Assembly (NCBI RefSeq): GCF_001411805.1
Contig: NZ_CP007213.1
Coordinates: 682,001-746,000, forward strand
Length of the DNA stretch: 64,000 nucleotides
DNA from: Burkholderia plantarii
GTDB lineage: Bacteria; Pseudomonadota; Gammaproteobacteria; Burkholderiales; Burkholderiaceae
Direction of reading: 5' to 3'
The notes below the pieces were generated by a model, which worked only from the letters and a program-made list of their open reading frames with translations, had not been told where the DNA came from and ran no database searches. The translations under genes and the position numbers were made by a program. The stretch's first letter is position 1, and each line of letters opens with the position of its first letter. Below are positions 12,502 through 21,519 of this stretch, piece by piece.

Positions 12502-13860
12502 TCAGCCTCCCGTCGCGGCGGCCCGGGCGCCGCGCATCGCGCGCGCCTGATGCGGATCACGCGGCTCGCGCACGCCGCGATCGAGGCGGCCGGCGTCGCT
12601 GCGGCGCGCGATCCGCACCACGCAGATCGCCGATAGCACGGCCGCCGCCGCGTACTGCAGCGCGAGCGGCCACCAGTGCGGCGCGCTGCGCTGCGCGATC
12701 AGCGTCGCGACGAGCGGCGTGAGGCCGCCCGCCAGCGCGCCGCAGACCTGATACGAGATCGAGATCGCCGTGTAGCGGATCCGCGCCGCGAAGATGCCGC
12801 TGACGAAGCCGGCCACCACCGCGTAGTAACCCGACTCGGCGACGGTCGCGAGGCCCACGCCGAGCGTGATCGACAGCGGCGTGCCGGCATGCACGAGCGG
12901 CAGCATCACGAACGGCACGATCGCGGCCCAGGCGGCCGTGGCGAGCAGCACGCGCGTGGTGCCGAAGCGCTGCGCGATCCACGCCGCGCCGAGCTGCACC
13001 ACGAACTGCAGCACCGCCACGATCGTCATGCAGTGCAGCACCATCGAGCGGTCGAGCGCGAGGAACTGCGTGGCGTAGCTGATCATGAAGATGTTGCTGA
13101 AGTAGACGCCGGCGATCCCGTAAACGTTCGCGCCGATCGCGAGCAGCAGCAGCGGCCACTGGCGCAGCGCCTCGCGCACCGGGTTGGCGGGCGTGTCGCC
13201 GCTCGCCTTCACCTCGGCGAACTCCGGCGATTCGGACACGCTCGCGCGGATCGCGAAGCCCACCACCAGCAGCACCGCGCTGGCGAGGAACGGCAGCCGC
13301 CAGCCCCAGCTCATCATGTCTTCCTTCGGCAGCGCGCTGATCGCGCCGAACGCGAGCATCGACAGGATCAGGCCGCTCGCGCTGCCCAGCTGCGCGAACG
13401 ACGCGAAGAACGTGCGGCGCCCGGCCGGCGCGTGCTCGCCGGCCAGCAGCACGGCGCCGCCCCATTCGCCGCCCACCGCGATGCCCTGCAGCACGCGCAT
13501 CAGCACCAGCAGCACGGGCGCCCAGGCGCCGGCCCGCGCGTAGGTGGGCAGCAGGCCGATCGCCACGGTCGCGCAGGCCATCAGCAGCAGCGTGGCGAGC
13601 AGCGAGCGCTTGCGGCCGTAGCGGTCGCCGAGATGGCCGAACAGCACGCCGCCGAGCGGCCGCGCGAGAAAGCCGACCGCGAACGACCCGAACGACGCGA
13701 GCAGGCTGACGAGGCGGTTTTCGCCGGGAAAGAACAGCGGACCGAACACGATCGCCGCGGCGGTCGCGTAGCTGTAGAAGTCGTACCACTCGATGGTGGT
13801 GCCGACGAACGACGCGAGCGCCGCCCGCCGGGGTTGCCTGACCGGCATCGTGCTGGACAT
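12502..13860 (-). CDS. MFS transporter, metabolite:H+ symporter (MHS) family
   Basis: 452 residues, 12 helices. The MHS signature FVGTTIEWYDFYSYATAAAIVFGPLFFP opens the protein, followed by motif A (GHLGDRYGRKRSLL) and GIAVGGEWGGAVLLAGEHAP. Family members import organic acids or zwitterions such as proline/betaine, shikimate and citrate. It starts 38 nt after the gbuA-like gene on the same strand, so it may import a guanidino compound or a related substrate (inference). Confidence 0.88.
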   Translation of the reverse strand: MSSTMPVRQPRRAALASFVGTTIEWYDFYSYATAAAIVFGPLFFPGENRLVSLLASFGSFAVGFLARPLGGVLFGHLGDRYGRKRSLLATLLLMACATVAIGLLPTYARAGAWAPVLLVLMRVLQGIAVGGEWGGAVLLAGEHAPAGRRTFFASFAQLGSASGLILSMLAFGAISALPKEDMMSWGWRLPFLASAVLLVVGFAIRASVSESPEFAEVKASGDTPANPVREALRQWPLLLLAIGANVYGIAGVYFSNIFMISYATQFLALDRSMVLHCMTIVAVLQFVVQLGAAWIAQRFGTTRVLLATAAWAAIVPFVMLPLVHAGTPLSITLGVGLATVAESGYYAVVAGFVSGIFAARIRYTAISISYQVCGALAGGLTPLVATLIAQRSAPHWWPLALQYAAAAVLSAICVVRIARRSDAGRLDRGVREPRDPHQARAMRGARAAATGG

Positions 13861-13897
13861 CGGGATCTCCTCCTGGTTGTTCTGGTCCGGCGCGGCG

Positions 13898-14854
13898 TCA
13901 GTCGCGGTATCGCACGCCGGGCAGCGCGCACAGCAGCTCGTAGGCGAGGTTCGCGCCGAGCAGCGCGGTGGTGCCGAACGGATCGTAGGGCGGCGCGACT
14001 TCCACCAGGTCGGCGCCGACGATGTTCAGGCCATAGATGCCGCGCACGATCTCGAGCGCCTGCGGCACGGTCAGCCCGGCGATCTCGGGCGTGCCGGTGC
14101 CGGGCGCGTAGGCCGGATCGATGCCGTCGATGTCGAAGCTGACGTAGACGGGCGTGTCGCCGATCTGCTCGCGCACCTCGCGCATCAGCGGCGCGAGCGA
14201 CTGGTTCCAGCACGCCTCGGCCTGCACCACGCGAAAGCCCTGCTGGCGGCACCAGTCGAAATCCTCGGCCGCGTAGCCGGTGCCGCGCAGGCCGATCTGC
14301 ACGACGCGGTCGGTCACGAGCAGGCCTTCCTCCACCGCGCGGCGGAACGGCGTGCCGTGCGCGATCTTCTCGCCCATCATCGTGTCGTTGACGTCGGCGT
14401 GCGCATCGACGTGGATCAATGCGACCTTGCCATGCTTGCGGTGGATCGCGCGCAGGATCGGCAGCGCGATGGTGTGGTCGCCGCCGAGCGTGATCGGCTT
14501 GCAGCCGTGCGCGAGGATCGCGTCGTAGGCCGCCTCGATGCGCGCGATCGAATCGTGCAGGTTGTACGGATTGATCGCGACGTCGCCGACGTCGGCGATG
14601 CGCAGCGAATCGAACGGCGCGGCGCGCGTGGCCATGTTGTAGGGGCGCAGCAGCACCGATTCGGCGCGGATCTGGCGCGGGCCGAAGCGCGCGCCGGTGC
14701 GGTTCGAGGTGCCGAGGTCGAACGGCACGCCGACGAAGCAGGCGTCGAGGCCGGCCGCGTCCGGCACGTGGGGCAGGCGCATCATCGTGGCGATGCCGCC
14801 GCTGCGCGGCATTTCGTTGCCGCCGAGCGGCTGGAAGTAGCGGGGATCGTTCAT
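13898..14854 (-). CDS. gbuA: Guanidinobutyrase/agmatinase-family ureohydrolase
   Basis: 318 residues, arginase superfamily. Mn-binding motifs are intact: GGDHT, HVDAHADV and SFDIDGIDP. The N-terminus PLGGNEMPRSGGIATMMRLP resembles GbuA (4-guanidinobutyrate to GABA plus urea) rather than SpeB agmatinase. The divergent LysR gene repeats the gbuA-gbuR arrangement known in Pseudomonas. The ATG at 14854 is favoured over the in-frame upstream start at 14974 because the family begins here. Substrate choice between guanidinobutyrate and a related guanidino acid is not settled. Confidence 0.85.
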   Translation of the reverse strand: MNDPRYFQPLGGNEMPRSGGIATMMRLPHVPDAAGLDACFVGVPFDLGTSNRTGARFGPRQIRAESVLLRPYNMATRAAPFDSLRIADVGDVAINPYNLHDSIARIEAAYDAILAHGCKPITLGGDHTIALPILRAIHRKHGKVALIHVDAHADVNDTMMGEKIAHGTPFRRAVEEGLLVTDRVVQIGLRGTGYAAEDFDWCRQQGFRVVQAEACWNQSLAPLMREVREQIGDTPVYVSFDIDGIDPAYAPGTGTPEIAGLTVPQALEIVRGIYGLNIVGADLVEVAPPYDPFGTTALLGANLAYELLCALPGVRYRD

Positions 14855-14970
14855 GGAGGCGTCTCGATGATTCTCTTTCGTGGGGAACGGTTGCCGTATC
14901 ATTCGACGCGGCGGGACGCACAGTTGTACGCGTTTTGCCGGACTGGAAAAATGCCAAGGTTTCGACGTCA

Positions 14971-14990
14971 ACATCGATCGAAATCGATGT
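14971..14990. promoter_or_regulatory. Palindrome upstream of the LysR gene
   Basis: ACATCGAT and ATCGATGT form perfect 8-bp arms around a 4-nt centre (CGAA), ending 20 nt before the likely GTG start and lying in the gbuA-lysR divergent spacer. A plausible regulator site; untested. Confidence 0.45.
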
Positions 14991-15010
14991 AATCAACGGG
15001 AGTGCAATCA

Positions 15011-15925
15011 GTGCTGGGGAATCTGTCGACGCTGGATCTGCGCCTGATCCGCGTGTTTCTGGCGGTGGCCGACGCGGGCGGCGTGACGGCCGCGCAGGCG
15101 GTGCTCAACGTCGGGCAGTCCACCATCAGCGCGCAGCTGTCGTCGCTGGAGACGCGGCTCGGCTACCGGCTCTGCGAGCGGGGTCGCAGCGGCTTTCGCC
15201 TCACGCCGAAGGGCGAGCGCTTCCAGGCCATGAGCCGCAAGCTGCTGGTGGCGCTCGACGAGTTCGGCAGCGCCGCGCGCCACATGGACCGGCAACTGGT
15301 GGGCACGCTCAACATCGGCCTGATCGGGCACACGCCGATCAGCCAGAACGCGCGCATCGCCGAGGCGATCGCCGCGTTCCGCACGCGCGACGAGGCGGTG
15401 AAGTTCTCGATCTCGGTGCGCCCGCCCGGCGACCTCGAGGAAAAGCTGCTCGGCGACGAGATCCAGATCGCGGTCGGCTATTTCTGGCATCGCGTGCCGG
15501 TGCTCGACTACACGCCGCTGTTCGTCGAGCGGCAGGTGGCCTACTGTGGGCGCGGGCATCCGCTGTTCGAGCGGGCGGGCGGCCTGTCTGCCGCCGACGC
15601 GGCCGGCCACGAATGGGCCTGGCGCACCTATCCGCTGCCCGAGGCGCAGCTGTCCACCTCGCCCGACCGCGTGACGGGCACCGCCGACAACATGGAGGCC
15701 GTCGCGCTCTTGATCCTGTCGGGCCACCACCTCGGCTACCTGCCCGAGCATTTCGCGGCGCCCTACGTCGCGCAGGGGCTGCTCGCGCCGCTGAATCCCG
15801 AGCTGCTGAATTACGACGTGACGTTCCACATGGTCGTGTCGCGCCGCGCGAAGAAGGATCCGATCGTGGCCGCGTTCCTCGAGGATCTCGCCGGCGCGCA
15901 TCTGCGCGTGCCGGCCGCGCGCTGA
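15011..15925 (+). CDS. LysR-type regulator, probably of the guanidinobutyrase gene
   Basis: Winged-helix N-terminus (LIRVFLAVADAGGVTAAQAVLNVGQSTISAQLSSLE) plus a substrate-binding domain; about 304 residues from the GTG at 15011. That start is preceded by CGGGAG at a good 8-nt distance; a GTG at 15002 overlaps the ribosome site and adds three residues. Divergent from gbuA, so likely its activator, sensing a guanidino acid (inference from the GbuR precedent). Confidence 0.85.
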   Translation: MLGNLSTLDLRLIRVFLAVADAGGVTAAQAVLNVGQSTISAQLSSLETRLGYRLCERGRSGFRLTPKGERFQAMSRKLLVALDEFGSAARHMDRQLVGTLNIGLIGHTPISQNARIAEAIAAFRTRDEAVKFSISVRPPGDLEEKLLGDEIQIAVGYFWHRVPVLDYTPLFVERQVAYCGRGHPLFERAGGLSAADAAGHEWAWRTYPLPEAQLSTSPDRVTGTADNMEAVALLILSGHHLGYLPEHFAAPYVAQGLLAPLNPELLNYDVTFHMVVSRRAKKDPIVAAFLEDLAGAHLRVPAAR

Positions 15926-16009
15926 GTCTTCATCGCGCGCGAGGGGCGCGCGGGTGCGCGCCGTGCTTCACCTGCTCCCGTTTTGCATGCTTCGATGCCG
16001 GGCGTCCCG

Positions 16010-16474
16010 TCACGGCATCGGCAGGCCCGCGTCGGCCTTCACCTCGCGCAGCGACAGCACCGACTCCACCGACGTCACGCCGGGCAGCACGCGCAGCGTG
16101 TCGCGCATGAAGCTGCCGTAGTCGTCGAGATCGCGCGCGATCACCTGCAGCAGATAGTCGGCCGAGCCCGACACGTTGTGGCACGACAGCACGCGCGGCA
16201 TCGCCAGCACCTCGCGCTCGACGCGGTCGGCGAGCGTGCGGTCGTGAACGGCGATGCGCAGCAGCACGAACGCCACCACGCCGTAGCCGAGCCGTTTGCG
16301 CGACAGCTGTCCGCGGTAGCGCTCGATGTAGCCTTCGCTTTCCAGCCGCTTGAGGCGCCGCGCGCACGGCGTTTCGCTAAGGCCGACCGATTCGGCGAGC
16401 CGCGCGATCGGGATGCGCCCGTCGCGCTGCACGGCAGCCAGGATCGCGCGGTCGGTTTTGTCGAGGTCGAGCAT
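16010..16474 (-). CDS. Lrp/AsnC-family regulator
   Basis: 154 residues. N-terminal HTH (LDKTDRAILAAVQRDGRIPIARLAESVGLSETPCARRLKRLE) followed by the RAM ligand-binding domain with a G-S-A-D-Y pattern (VSGSADYLLQVIA). Divergent from a LysE exporter at 16735, so it likely controls that gene in response to an amino acid. Downstream 15926-16009 holds nothing clear. Confidence 0.9.
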   Translation of the reverse strand: MLDLDKTDRAILAAVQRDGRIPIARLAESVGLSETPCARRLKRLESEGYIERYRGQLSRKRLGYGVVAFVLLRIAVHDRTLADRVEREVLAMPRVLSCHNVSGSADYLLQVIARDLDDYGSFMRDTLRVLPGVTSVESVLSLREVKADAGLPMP

Positions 16475-16491
16475 GATTGGCGGATTCCAGT

Positions 16492-16506
16492 TTTTCGTTA
16501 CGAAAA
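16492..16506. promoter_or_regulatory. Perfect palindrome upstream of the Lrp gene
   Basis: TTTTCGT-T-ACGAAAA sits 18 nt upstream of the Lrp start, in the spacer shared with the divergent LysE gene. AT-rich short palindromes are usual for Lrp/AsnC sites; assignment is by position and symmetry. Confidence 0.5.
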
Positions 16507-16734
16507 TATAGAGGATTCCAGCTCAGTCCGTGTGATCCGGATGGGTAGATAGCTCAGAAGCGCTCCGGCAACTTCGGCAATATGGAACCAGTCGCGTGCC
16601 TTGGCGCGATCCGGTTCCCGCACCGCCGCCGGGTGCGTTTTCAGTCGGTTTTCAATCGGTTTTCAGCGACGTTGCCACTCGTTTCGAACCTGTTCGCCGC
16701 GTCCGTCCTCATCTTCGTTCCGTCCGCCCACGCC

Positions 16735-17364
16735 ATGATCTCGTCCCATCTGCTCGCCCTCTACATCGCGGCGCTCGCCGCCGTCTATGCGCTGCCCGGC
16801 CCCGACATGGCGCTGCTGCTGCAGACCAGCATCGCCCGCGGCGTGCGCCCCGGCTTCGCGGCGGCCGGAGGCCTCGCGCTCGCGCGGGCCGTTCACGTCA
16901 CGCTGTCGGCTTGCGGCGTCGCGGCGCTGCTGCGCAACGCGCCGTGGCTCTACGACGTGGTGCGCTACGGCGGCGCGGCCTATCTCGCCTACGTGGCCTG
17001 GCAGGTATTCCGCTCGCCGCCGTTCGCGGTCGCGGGCGACGCGCTGGCCGCGCGCGCCGGCGTGCCGCTGCGCCGGAACTTCGCCAAGGGCCTGCTCACC
17101 AGCCTGCTGAACCCGAAGGCGCTGCTGTTCTGCTCGGTGCTGCTGCCGCAGTTCGTCCGGCCGGCCGAGGGCGCGGTGGGCTGGCAGGTGACCGAACTCG
17201 GCGTGGTGCTGCTGGTGGCTGGCGCGCTGTTCGATTCCGCCTACGTGATCGGCGCGTCGCGGATCTCGGGCTGGATGCGCGCGCATCCGCTCGCGCAGAC
17301 GCTGCAGCGCTGGACCTTCGCCGCCGCGCTGTTCGCGTTCGCCTGCCGGCTGTCGATCGACTGA
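16735..17364 (+). CDS. LysE/RhtB-family amino-acid exporter
   Basis: 209 residues, about six helices. The N-terminus (LALYIAALAAVYALPGPDMALLLQTSIARGVRPGFAAAGG) is the classic LysE pattern with PGPD, and KGLLTSLLNPKALLF is the mid-protein family motif. The ATG at 16735 is chosen at the first helix, since upstream in-frame starts add a non-homologous stretch. Divergent Lrp regulator supports an amino-acid-export role. Confidence 0.88.
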   Translation: MISSHLLALYIAALAAVYALPGPDMALLLQTSIARGVRPGFAAAGGLALARAVHVTLSACGVAALLRNAPWLYDVVRYGGAAYLAYVAWQVFRSPPFAVAGDALAARAGVPLRRNFAKGLLTSLLNPKALLFCSVLLPQFVRPAEGAVGWQVTELGVVLLVAGALFDSAYVIGASRISGWMRAHPLAQTLQRWTFAAALFAFACRLSID

Positions 17365-17896
17365 CGCCGCGCGTCGGCTCGCGCATCGGGGCGGCGCTCG
17401 ACGCGAGTGCCCGCTTGCCGATTTCCGAATCCCGCTTGCGCCCGCCCGCCGGCCGTTCATCGCTCGCCGGCGCCGGCGAGCGAGCGGGCGCGAGCGCGGC
17501 CGACCCAAATCGGTGCAAAAAATATTTTGCGCGTGCGCCGCGCAACGAATCGATCGCAGCGCGTCGTTTTCCCGCCTGTTTTCCACCTGACGCACCGCGT
17601 CCCGGCCGTCGCATCCGGCTTGCCGCCGTGCCCGCCTGCGCCGGTTTTTCCGGCCGCCGACATCGCAGCCAGCCCGCCGCAACGGTTTGTTGCACATGTT
17701 GCGTTCCGCAAGCCGAGCCGGCCGCGAACTCGCGCGCGCGATCGCCGCTGCTGTTTTACACTCGTCTGGCCGTTTACTTCAGATCGATCGATCCGGCGCC
17801 TTTGAGAGCGGCGCCGGCGGCCCGCCACCGAGGCATCCGGCGGGCCGGATCGGATTTTCCGTAGTCCGTACATGCGGTAACTTGGAGGGTCATAAC
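17365..17896. other. Intergenic stretch without a gene
   Basis: About 530 bases between LysE and the sedolisin gene. I see no coding pattern. It contains an AT-rich patch with dyad symmetry, GCAAAAAATATTTTGC, near 17515, unusual in this GC-rich setting and possibly part of a promoter, and GGAGG just before the sedolisin ATG. Confidence 0.6.
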
Positions 17897-19480
17897 ATGG
17901 CAAGGCATCTTCACGCTGGCAGCGAGCCGAAGGTCGTCACCGAATCCCGATGCGTCGGCGCGTGCGATCCCGCCGAGCGGATTCACGTGACGGTGATGCT
18001 GCGACGCGAAGGAGAACAGGCGCTCGATGCGCTCGTCGACCGGCTCGCGAGCGGCGACCCGGCGGCGAAGCCGGTGTCGCGCGAGGATTTCGCCCAGCGC
18101 TTCGGCTCGCGCGAGGACGACGTCAAGCACACCGAGGCGTTCGCGCGCGAGCATCACCTGACGGTCGAGCGCGTCGATCCGGTGGAGAGCGTGGTCGTGC
18201 TGGCCGGCACCATCGAGCAGTTCGAGAGCGCGTTCGGCGTCAAGCTGCAGCAATACGAGCACCATGCGGTCGGCACGTTTCGCGCGCGCACCGGCGCGAT
18301 CGCGCTGCCCGACGAACTGCACGACGCCGTCACCGCGGTGCTTGGTCTCGACACGCGCCCGCAGGCGCATCCGCATTTCCGCTTCCGCCCGCCGTTCCAG
18401 CCCGCGCGCGGCACCACCGGCATCACCTACACGCCGGTGCAGCTCGCCTCGGTCTACAACTTCCCGGCCGGCGACGGCGCGGGCCAGTGCATCGCGCTGA
18501 TCGAACTGGGCGGCGGCTATCGCAAGGCCGACATCAACGGCTACTTCGACCAGCTGGGCCTGCCGCATCCGACGCTCGTCGACATCGGCGTGGCGGGCGG
18601 CAGCAACGCGCCGACCGACGATCCGAACGGCCCGGACGGCGAGGTCGCGCTCGACATCGAGGTGGCCGGCGCGATCGTGCCCGGCGCCACCATCGCCGTC
18701 TATTTCGCGTCGAACAGCGATTCGGGCTTCATCCAGGCCGTGAACCAGGCGATCCACGACACGAAGAACCATCCGTCGGTGGTGTCGATCAGCTGGGGCG
18801 GCCCCGAGGCCGGCTGGACCCAGCAGTCGATCCAGGCCTTCAACAACGTGCTGAAATCGGCCGCCGCGCTCGGCGTGACGATCTGCGCGGCCTCCGGCGA
18901 CAGCGGTTCCAGCGACGGCCTGCAGGACGGCGCGAACCACGTCGATTTCCCGGCGTCGAGCCCCTACGTGCTCGCCTGCGGCGGCACCACGCTCGACGCG
19001 CAGGCCGGGCAGGGCATCCGCAGCGAGGTGGTGTGGAACGACGAGGCGGCCAGCGGCGGGGCGGGCGGCGGCGGCGTGAGCGCCGTGTTCGACGCGCCGT
19101 CGTACCAGAAGGGCCTGTCGGCGAAGCTGACGGGCGGCGGCAGCACGCCGCTCACGAAGCGCGGCGTGCCCGACGTGGCCGGCGACGCCTCGCCGACCAC
19201 CGGCTACCAGATCTCGGTGGCCGGCACCACGGCCGTATTGGGCGGCACCAGCGCCGTGGCGCCGCTGTGGGCCGCGCTGATCGCGCGCATCAACGCGGCG
19301 GCGGGCAGCCCGGTCGGCTGGGCCAATCCGAAGCTGTACGCGCAGCCGCAGGCGTTCCACGACATCACGCGCGGCAACAATGGCGCCTACGCGGCGGCGG
19401 CTGGCTGGGACGCCTGCACGGGCCTCGGCAGCCCCGACGGCATGAAGATCGAAGCCGCGCTGCAAGGCGGGGCGCAGTAA
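17897..19480 (+). CDS. Sedolisin (kumamolisin-type, MEROPS S53) pro-peptidase
   Basis: 527 residues. A pro-domain (about 20-165) precedes a subtilisin-like catalytic domain with the sedolisin Ser-Glu-Asp set: E249 and D253 in GEVALDIEVAG, oxyanion D335 in ASGDSG, and S452 in GGTSAVAPLW. The C-terminal calcium site HDITRGNNG...GWDACTGLG is present. The family acts at acidic pH. The start at 17897 has GGAGG 8 nt upstream. The N-terminus (MARHLHAGSEPKVV) has no Sec or Tat signal, odd for a family that is normally secreted. An S10 carboxypeptidase follows. Confidence 0.93.
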   Translation: MARHLHAGSEPKVVTESRCVGACDPAERIHVTVMLRREGEQALDALVDRLASGDPAAKPVSREDFAQRFGSREDDVKHTEAFAREHHLTVERVDPVESVVVLAGTIEQFESAFGVKLQQYEHHAVGTFRARTGAIALPDELHDAVTAVLGLDTRPQAHPHFRFRPPFQPARGTTGITYTPVQLASVYNFPAGDGAGQCIALIELGGGYRKADINGYFDQLGLPHPTLVDIGVAGGSNAPTDDPNGPDGEVALDIEVAGAIVPGATIAVYFASNSDSGFIQAVNQAIHDTKNHPSVVSISWGGPEAGWTQQSIQAFNNVLKSAAALGVTICAASGDSGSSDGLQDGANHVDFPASSPYVLACGGTTLDAQAGQGIRSEVVWNDEAASGGAGGGGVSAVFDAPSYQKGLSAKLTGGGSTPLTKRGVPDVAGDASPTTGYQISVAGTTAVLGGTSAVAPLWAALIARINAAAGSPVGWANPKLYAQPQAFHDITRGNNGAYAAAAGWDACTGLGSPDGMKIEAALQGGAQ

Positions 19481-19654
19481 GCGTCCGGTGCCCGGTCCGC
19501 AACGTGCCGTGCCGCATGCCGGCGCGGGCGGCGCCGGGTGTCCGGCGAACGGACGCGGGCCGGCGGCGCCGGGCGAGGCCGGCGATTTCGGGCCGGTCCG
19601 CGGTGGTTAATCGTGGTGGGTAGTGATTCGATTCGCGGTAGCGCGGATGCGATG

Positions 19655-19684
19655 AGCGGTTCGCGGTGGTTCGCGGTGGTTCGT
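19655..19684 (+). repeat. Short tandem repeat GGTTCGCGGTGGTTCGCGGT
   Basis: The unit TTCGCGGTGG occurs twice in direct succession, followed by a third partial copy, just upstream of the S10 gene; related GGTGG-rich text begins near 19600. It could be slippage-prone; no function is evident. Confidence 0.5.
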
Positions 19685-19719
19685 TCAGGCAGATCAGACA
19701 AAATCACAGGAGCGGCACG

Positions 19720-21396
19720 ATGAGCAACGATTCGGGTTCCTCAGCAAGCGGCGGGACGTTCCCGCTGCACCATGGCGCGCACAATTCGCACGGCGTGCCG
19801 CCGACCGTCAATCCGGTGGCGCTCGCGCACGGCCGCGACGCGCCGTTCTTCGACCCGGTGGCCTACGGCAACGGCCCCGACGATTCGGTCAGCGACACGA
19901 CGGAAAGCGCCGCCGTCACGCATCACACCACCACCATCGACGGCAAGCGGATCGCCTACACGGCCACCGCCGGCCATCTCGTGACGGTGGACGCGAGCAG
20001 CTCGCAGCCGAACGCGAAGCTGTTCTACGTGGCGTTCACGCAGGACGGGCAGAAGGAGGAGGCACGCCCCGTCACGTTCTTCTACAACGGCGGGCCGGGC
20101 TCGTCGTCGGTGTTCGTGCTGCTCGGCTCGTTCGCGCCGCGCCGGATCCGCACCTCGATGCCGAGCTTCACGCCGCCCGCGCCGTACCAGATGGAGGACA
20201 ACCCGGACAGCCTGCTCGACAAGAGCGACCTGGTGTTCGTGAATCCGGTGGGCACCGGCTACTCGGCCGCGGTGGCGCCGTTCAAGAACCGCAACTTCTG
20301 GGGCGTGGACGAGGATGCCGACTCGCTCAAGCAGTTCATCAAGCGCTACCTGACGAAGAACAACCGCTGGAATTCGCCGAAATACCTGTACGGCGAGTCC
20401 TACGGCACGGCGCGCAGCTGCGTGCTGGCCTACAAGCTGCACGAGGACGGCGTGGACCTGAACGGCATCACGCTGCAGTCGTCGATCCTCGACTACCGGC
20501 AGGCCGGCAACCCGGTGGGCGCGCTGCCGACCGCGGCCGCCGACGCCTGGTACCACAAGCGGCTCGGCGTGACGCCGACGCCGACCGATCTCGGCGCGTT
20601 CTCTGAGGAAGTCGCGCAGTTCGCGCGCACCGACTATCTCGACGCGCTGCGCAAGTTCCCGCAGACCGATGCGGCGGTGGTGCAGAAGCTGTCCGACTAC
20701 ACCGGCATCGACACCACCACGCTGCTGTCGTGGAGCCTCGACGTGGCCAGCTACGACGCGCGCGGCAACTCGGTGTTCCTGACCACGCTGCTGCGCGCGC
20801 AAGGGCTCTCGCTCGGCTCGTATGACGGCCGCGTCACGGCGATCTCGAGCGGCATCGCCGGCAACATCGATCCGAACTCGGGCGGCAACGATCCAACCAT
20901 GACGGCCGTGACGGGCGTCTACACGGCGATGTGGAATTCGTATCTGAACGAGCAGCTGAAATACACCTCGAACTCGGCGTTCACCGACCTGAACGACCAG
21001 GCGTTCGCGAACTGGGACTTCAAGCACACCGACCCGACCGGCAAGGAGGTCGGGCTCGATTCGAAGGGCAACGTGATCCTCTACACGGCCGGCGACCTGG
21101 CCGCCGTGATGGCGCTCAATCCGGACCTGAAGGTGCTGTCGGCCAACGGCTTCTACGACTTCGTCACGCCGTTCTACCAGACCGTGCTCGACCTGCAGCA
21201 GATGCCGCTGGAGGACGAGAGCGTGCGCAAGAACCTGTCGGCGCGCTTCTATCCGTCGGGGCACATGGTCTATCTCGACGGCGGCTCGCGCACCGCGCTC
21301 AAGCACGACGTCGCGGCGCTCTACGAGCGGACCGTGGCCGATACCGGCGCGGTGATGCGGATTCGCGCGCTGCAGGCGAAGAAGCGGGGCGGTTGA
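19720..21396 (+). CDS. Serine carboxypeptidase-like protein (peptidase family S10)
   Basis: 558 residues. Family S10 signatures: FFYNGGPGSSS (about 120-130), nucleophile S227 in YLYGESYGTAR, NPVGTGYS, and C-terminal FYDFVTP and SGHMVYLD carrying the Asp and His of the triad. It would remove C-terminal residues at acidic pH, complementing the neighbouring sedolisin. Start at 19720 follows AGGAG by a good distance. No signal peptide is visible (MSNDSGSSASGG), so location is uncertain. A terminator follows. Confidence 0.9.
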   Translation: MSNDSGSSASGGTFPLHHGAHNSHGVPPTVNPVALAHGRDAPFFDPVAYGNGPDDSVSDTTESAAVTHHTTTIDGKRIAYTATAGHLVTVDASSSQPNAKLFYVAFTQDGQKEEARPVTFFYNGGPGSSSVFVLLGSFAPRRIRTSMPSFTPPAPYQMEDNPDSLLDKSDLVFVNPVGTGYSAAVAPFKNRNFWGVDEDADSLKQFIKRYLTKNNRWNSPKYLYGESYGTARSCVLAYKLHEDGVDLNGITLQSSILDYRQAGNPVGALPTAAADAWYHKRLGVTPTPTDLGAFSEEVAQFARTDYLDALRKFPQTDAAVVQKLSDYTGIDTTTLLSWSLDVASYDARGNSVFLTTLLRAQGLSLGSYDGRVTAISSGIAGNIDPNSGGNDPTMTAVTGVYTAMWNSYLNEQLKYTSNSAFTDLNDQAFANWDFKHTDPTGKEVGLDSKGNVILYTAGDLAAVMALNPDLKVLSANGFYDFVTPFYQTVLDLQQMPLEDESVRKNLSARFYPSGHMVYLDGGSRTALKHDVAALYERTVADTGAVMRIRALQAKKRGG

Positions 21397-21439
21397 ACGA
21401 GAAAGCCGGGAAGCCCGGCCTCGTGCATCTTTGGAGCGG

Positions 21440-21485
21440 CACCCCGAACGTTGGACGTCGATCCGGCGTTCGGGGTGTTTTTCAT
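21440..21485 (+). terminator. rho-independent terminator after the S10 gene
   Basis: CACCCCGAACG pairs perfectly with CGTTCGGGGTG (11 bp) and is followed by TTTTT. It lies between the S10 gene and the convergent OFA transporter. Confidence 0.85.
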
Positions 21486-21519
21486 GGCGAGGCACGCTCG
21501 CGCGTGGCCTTCGCCGGAC

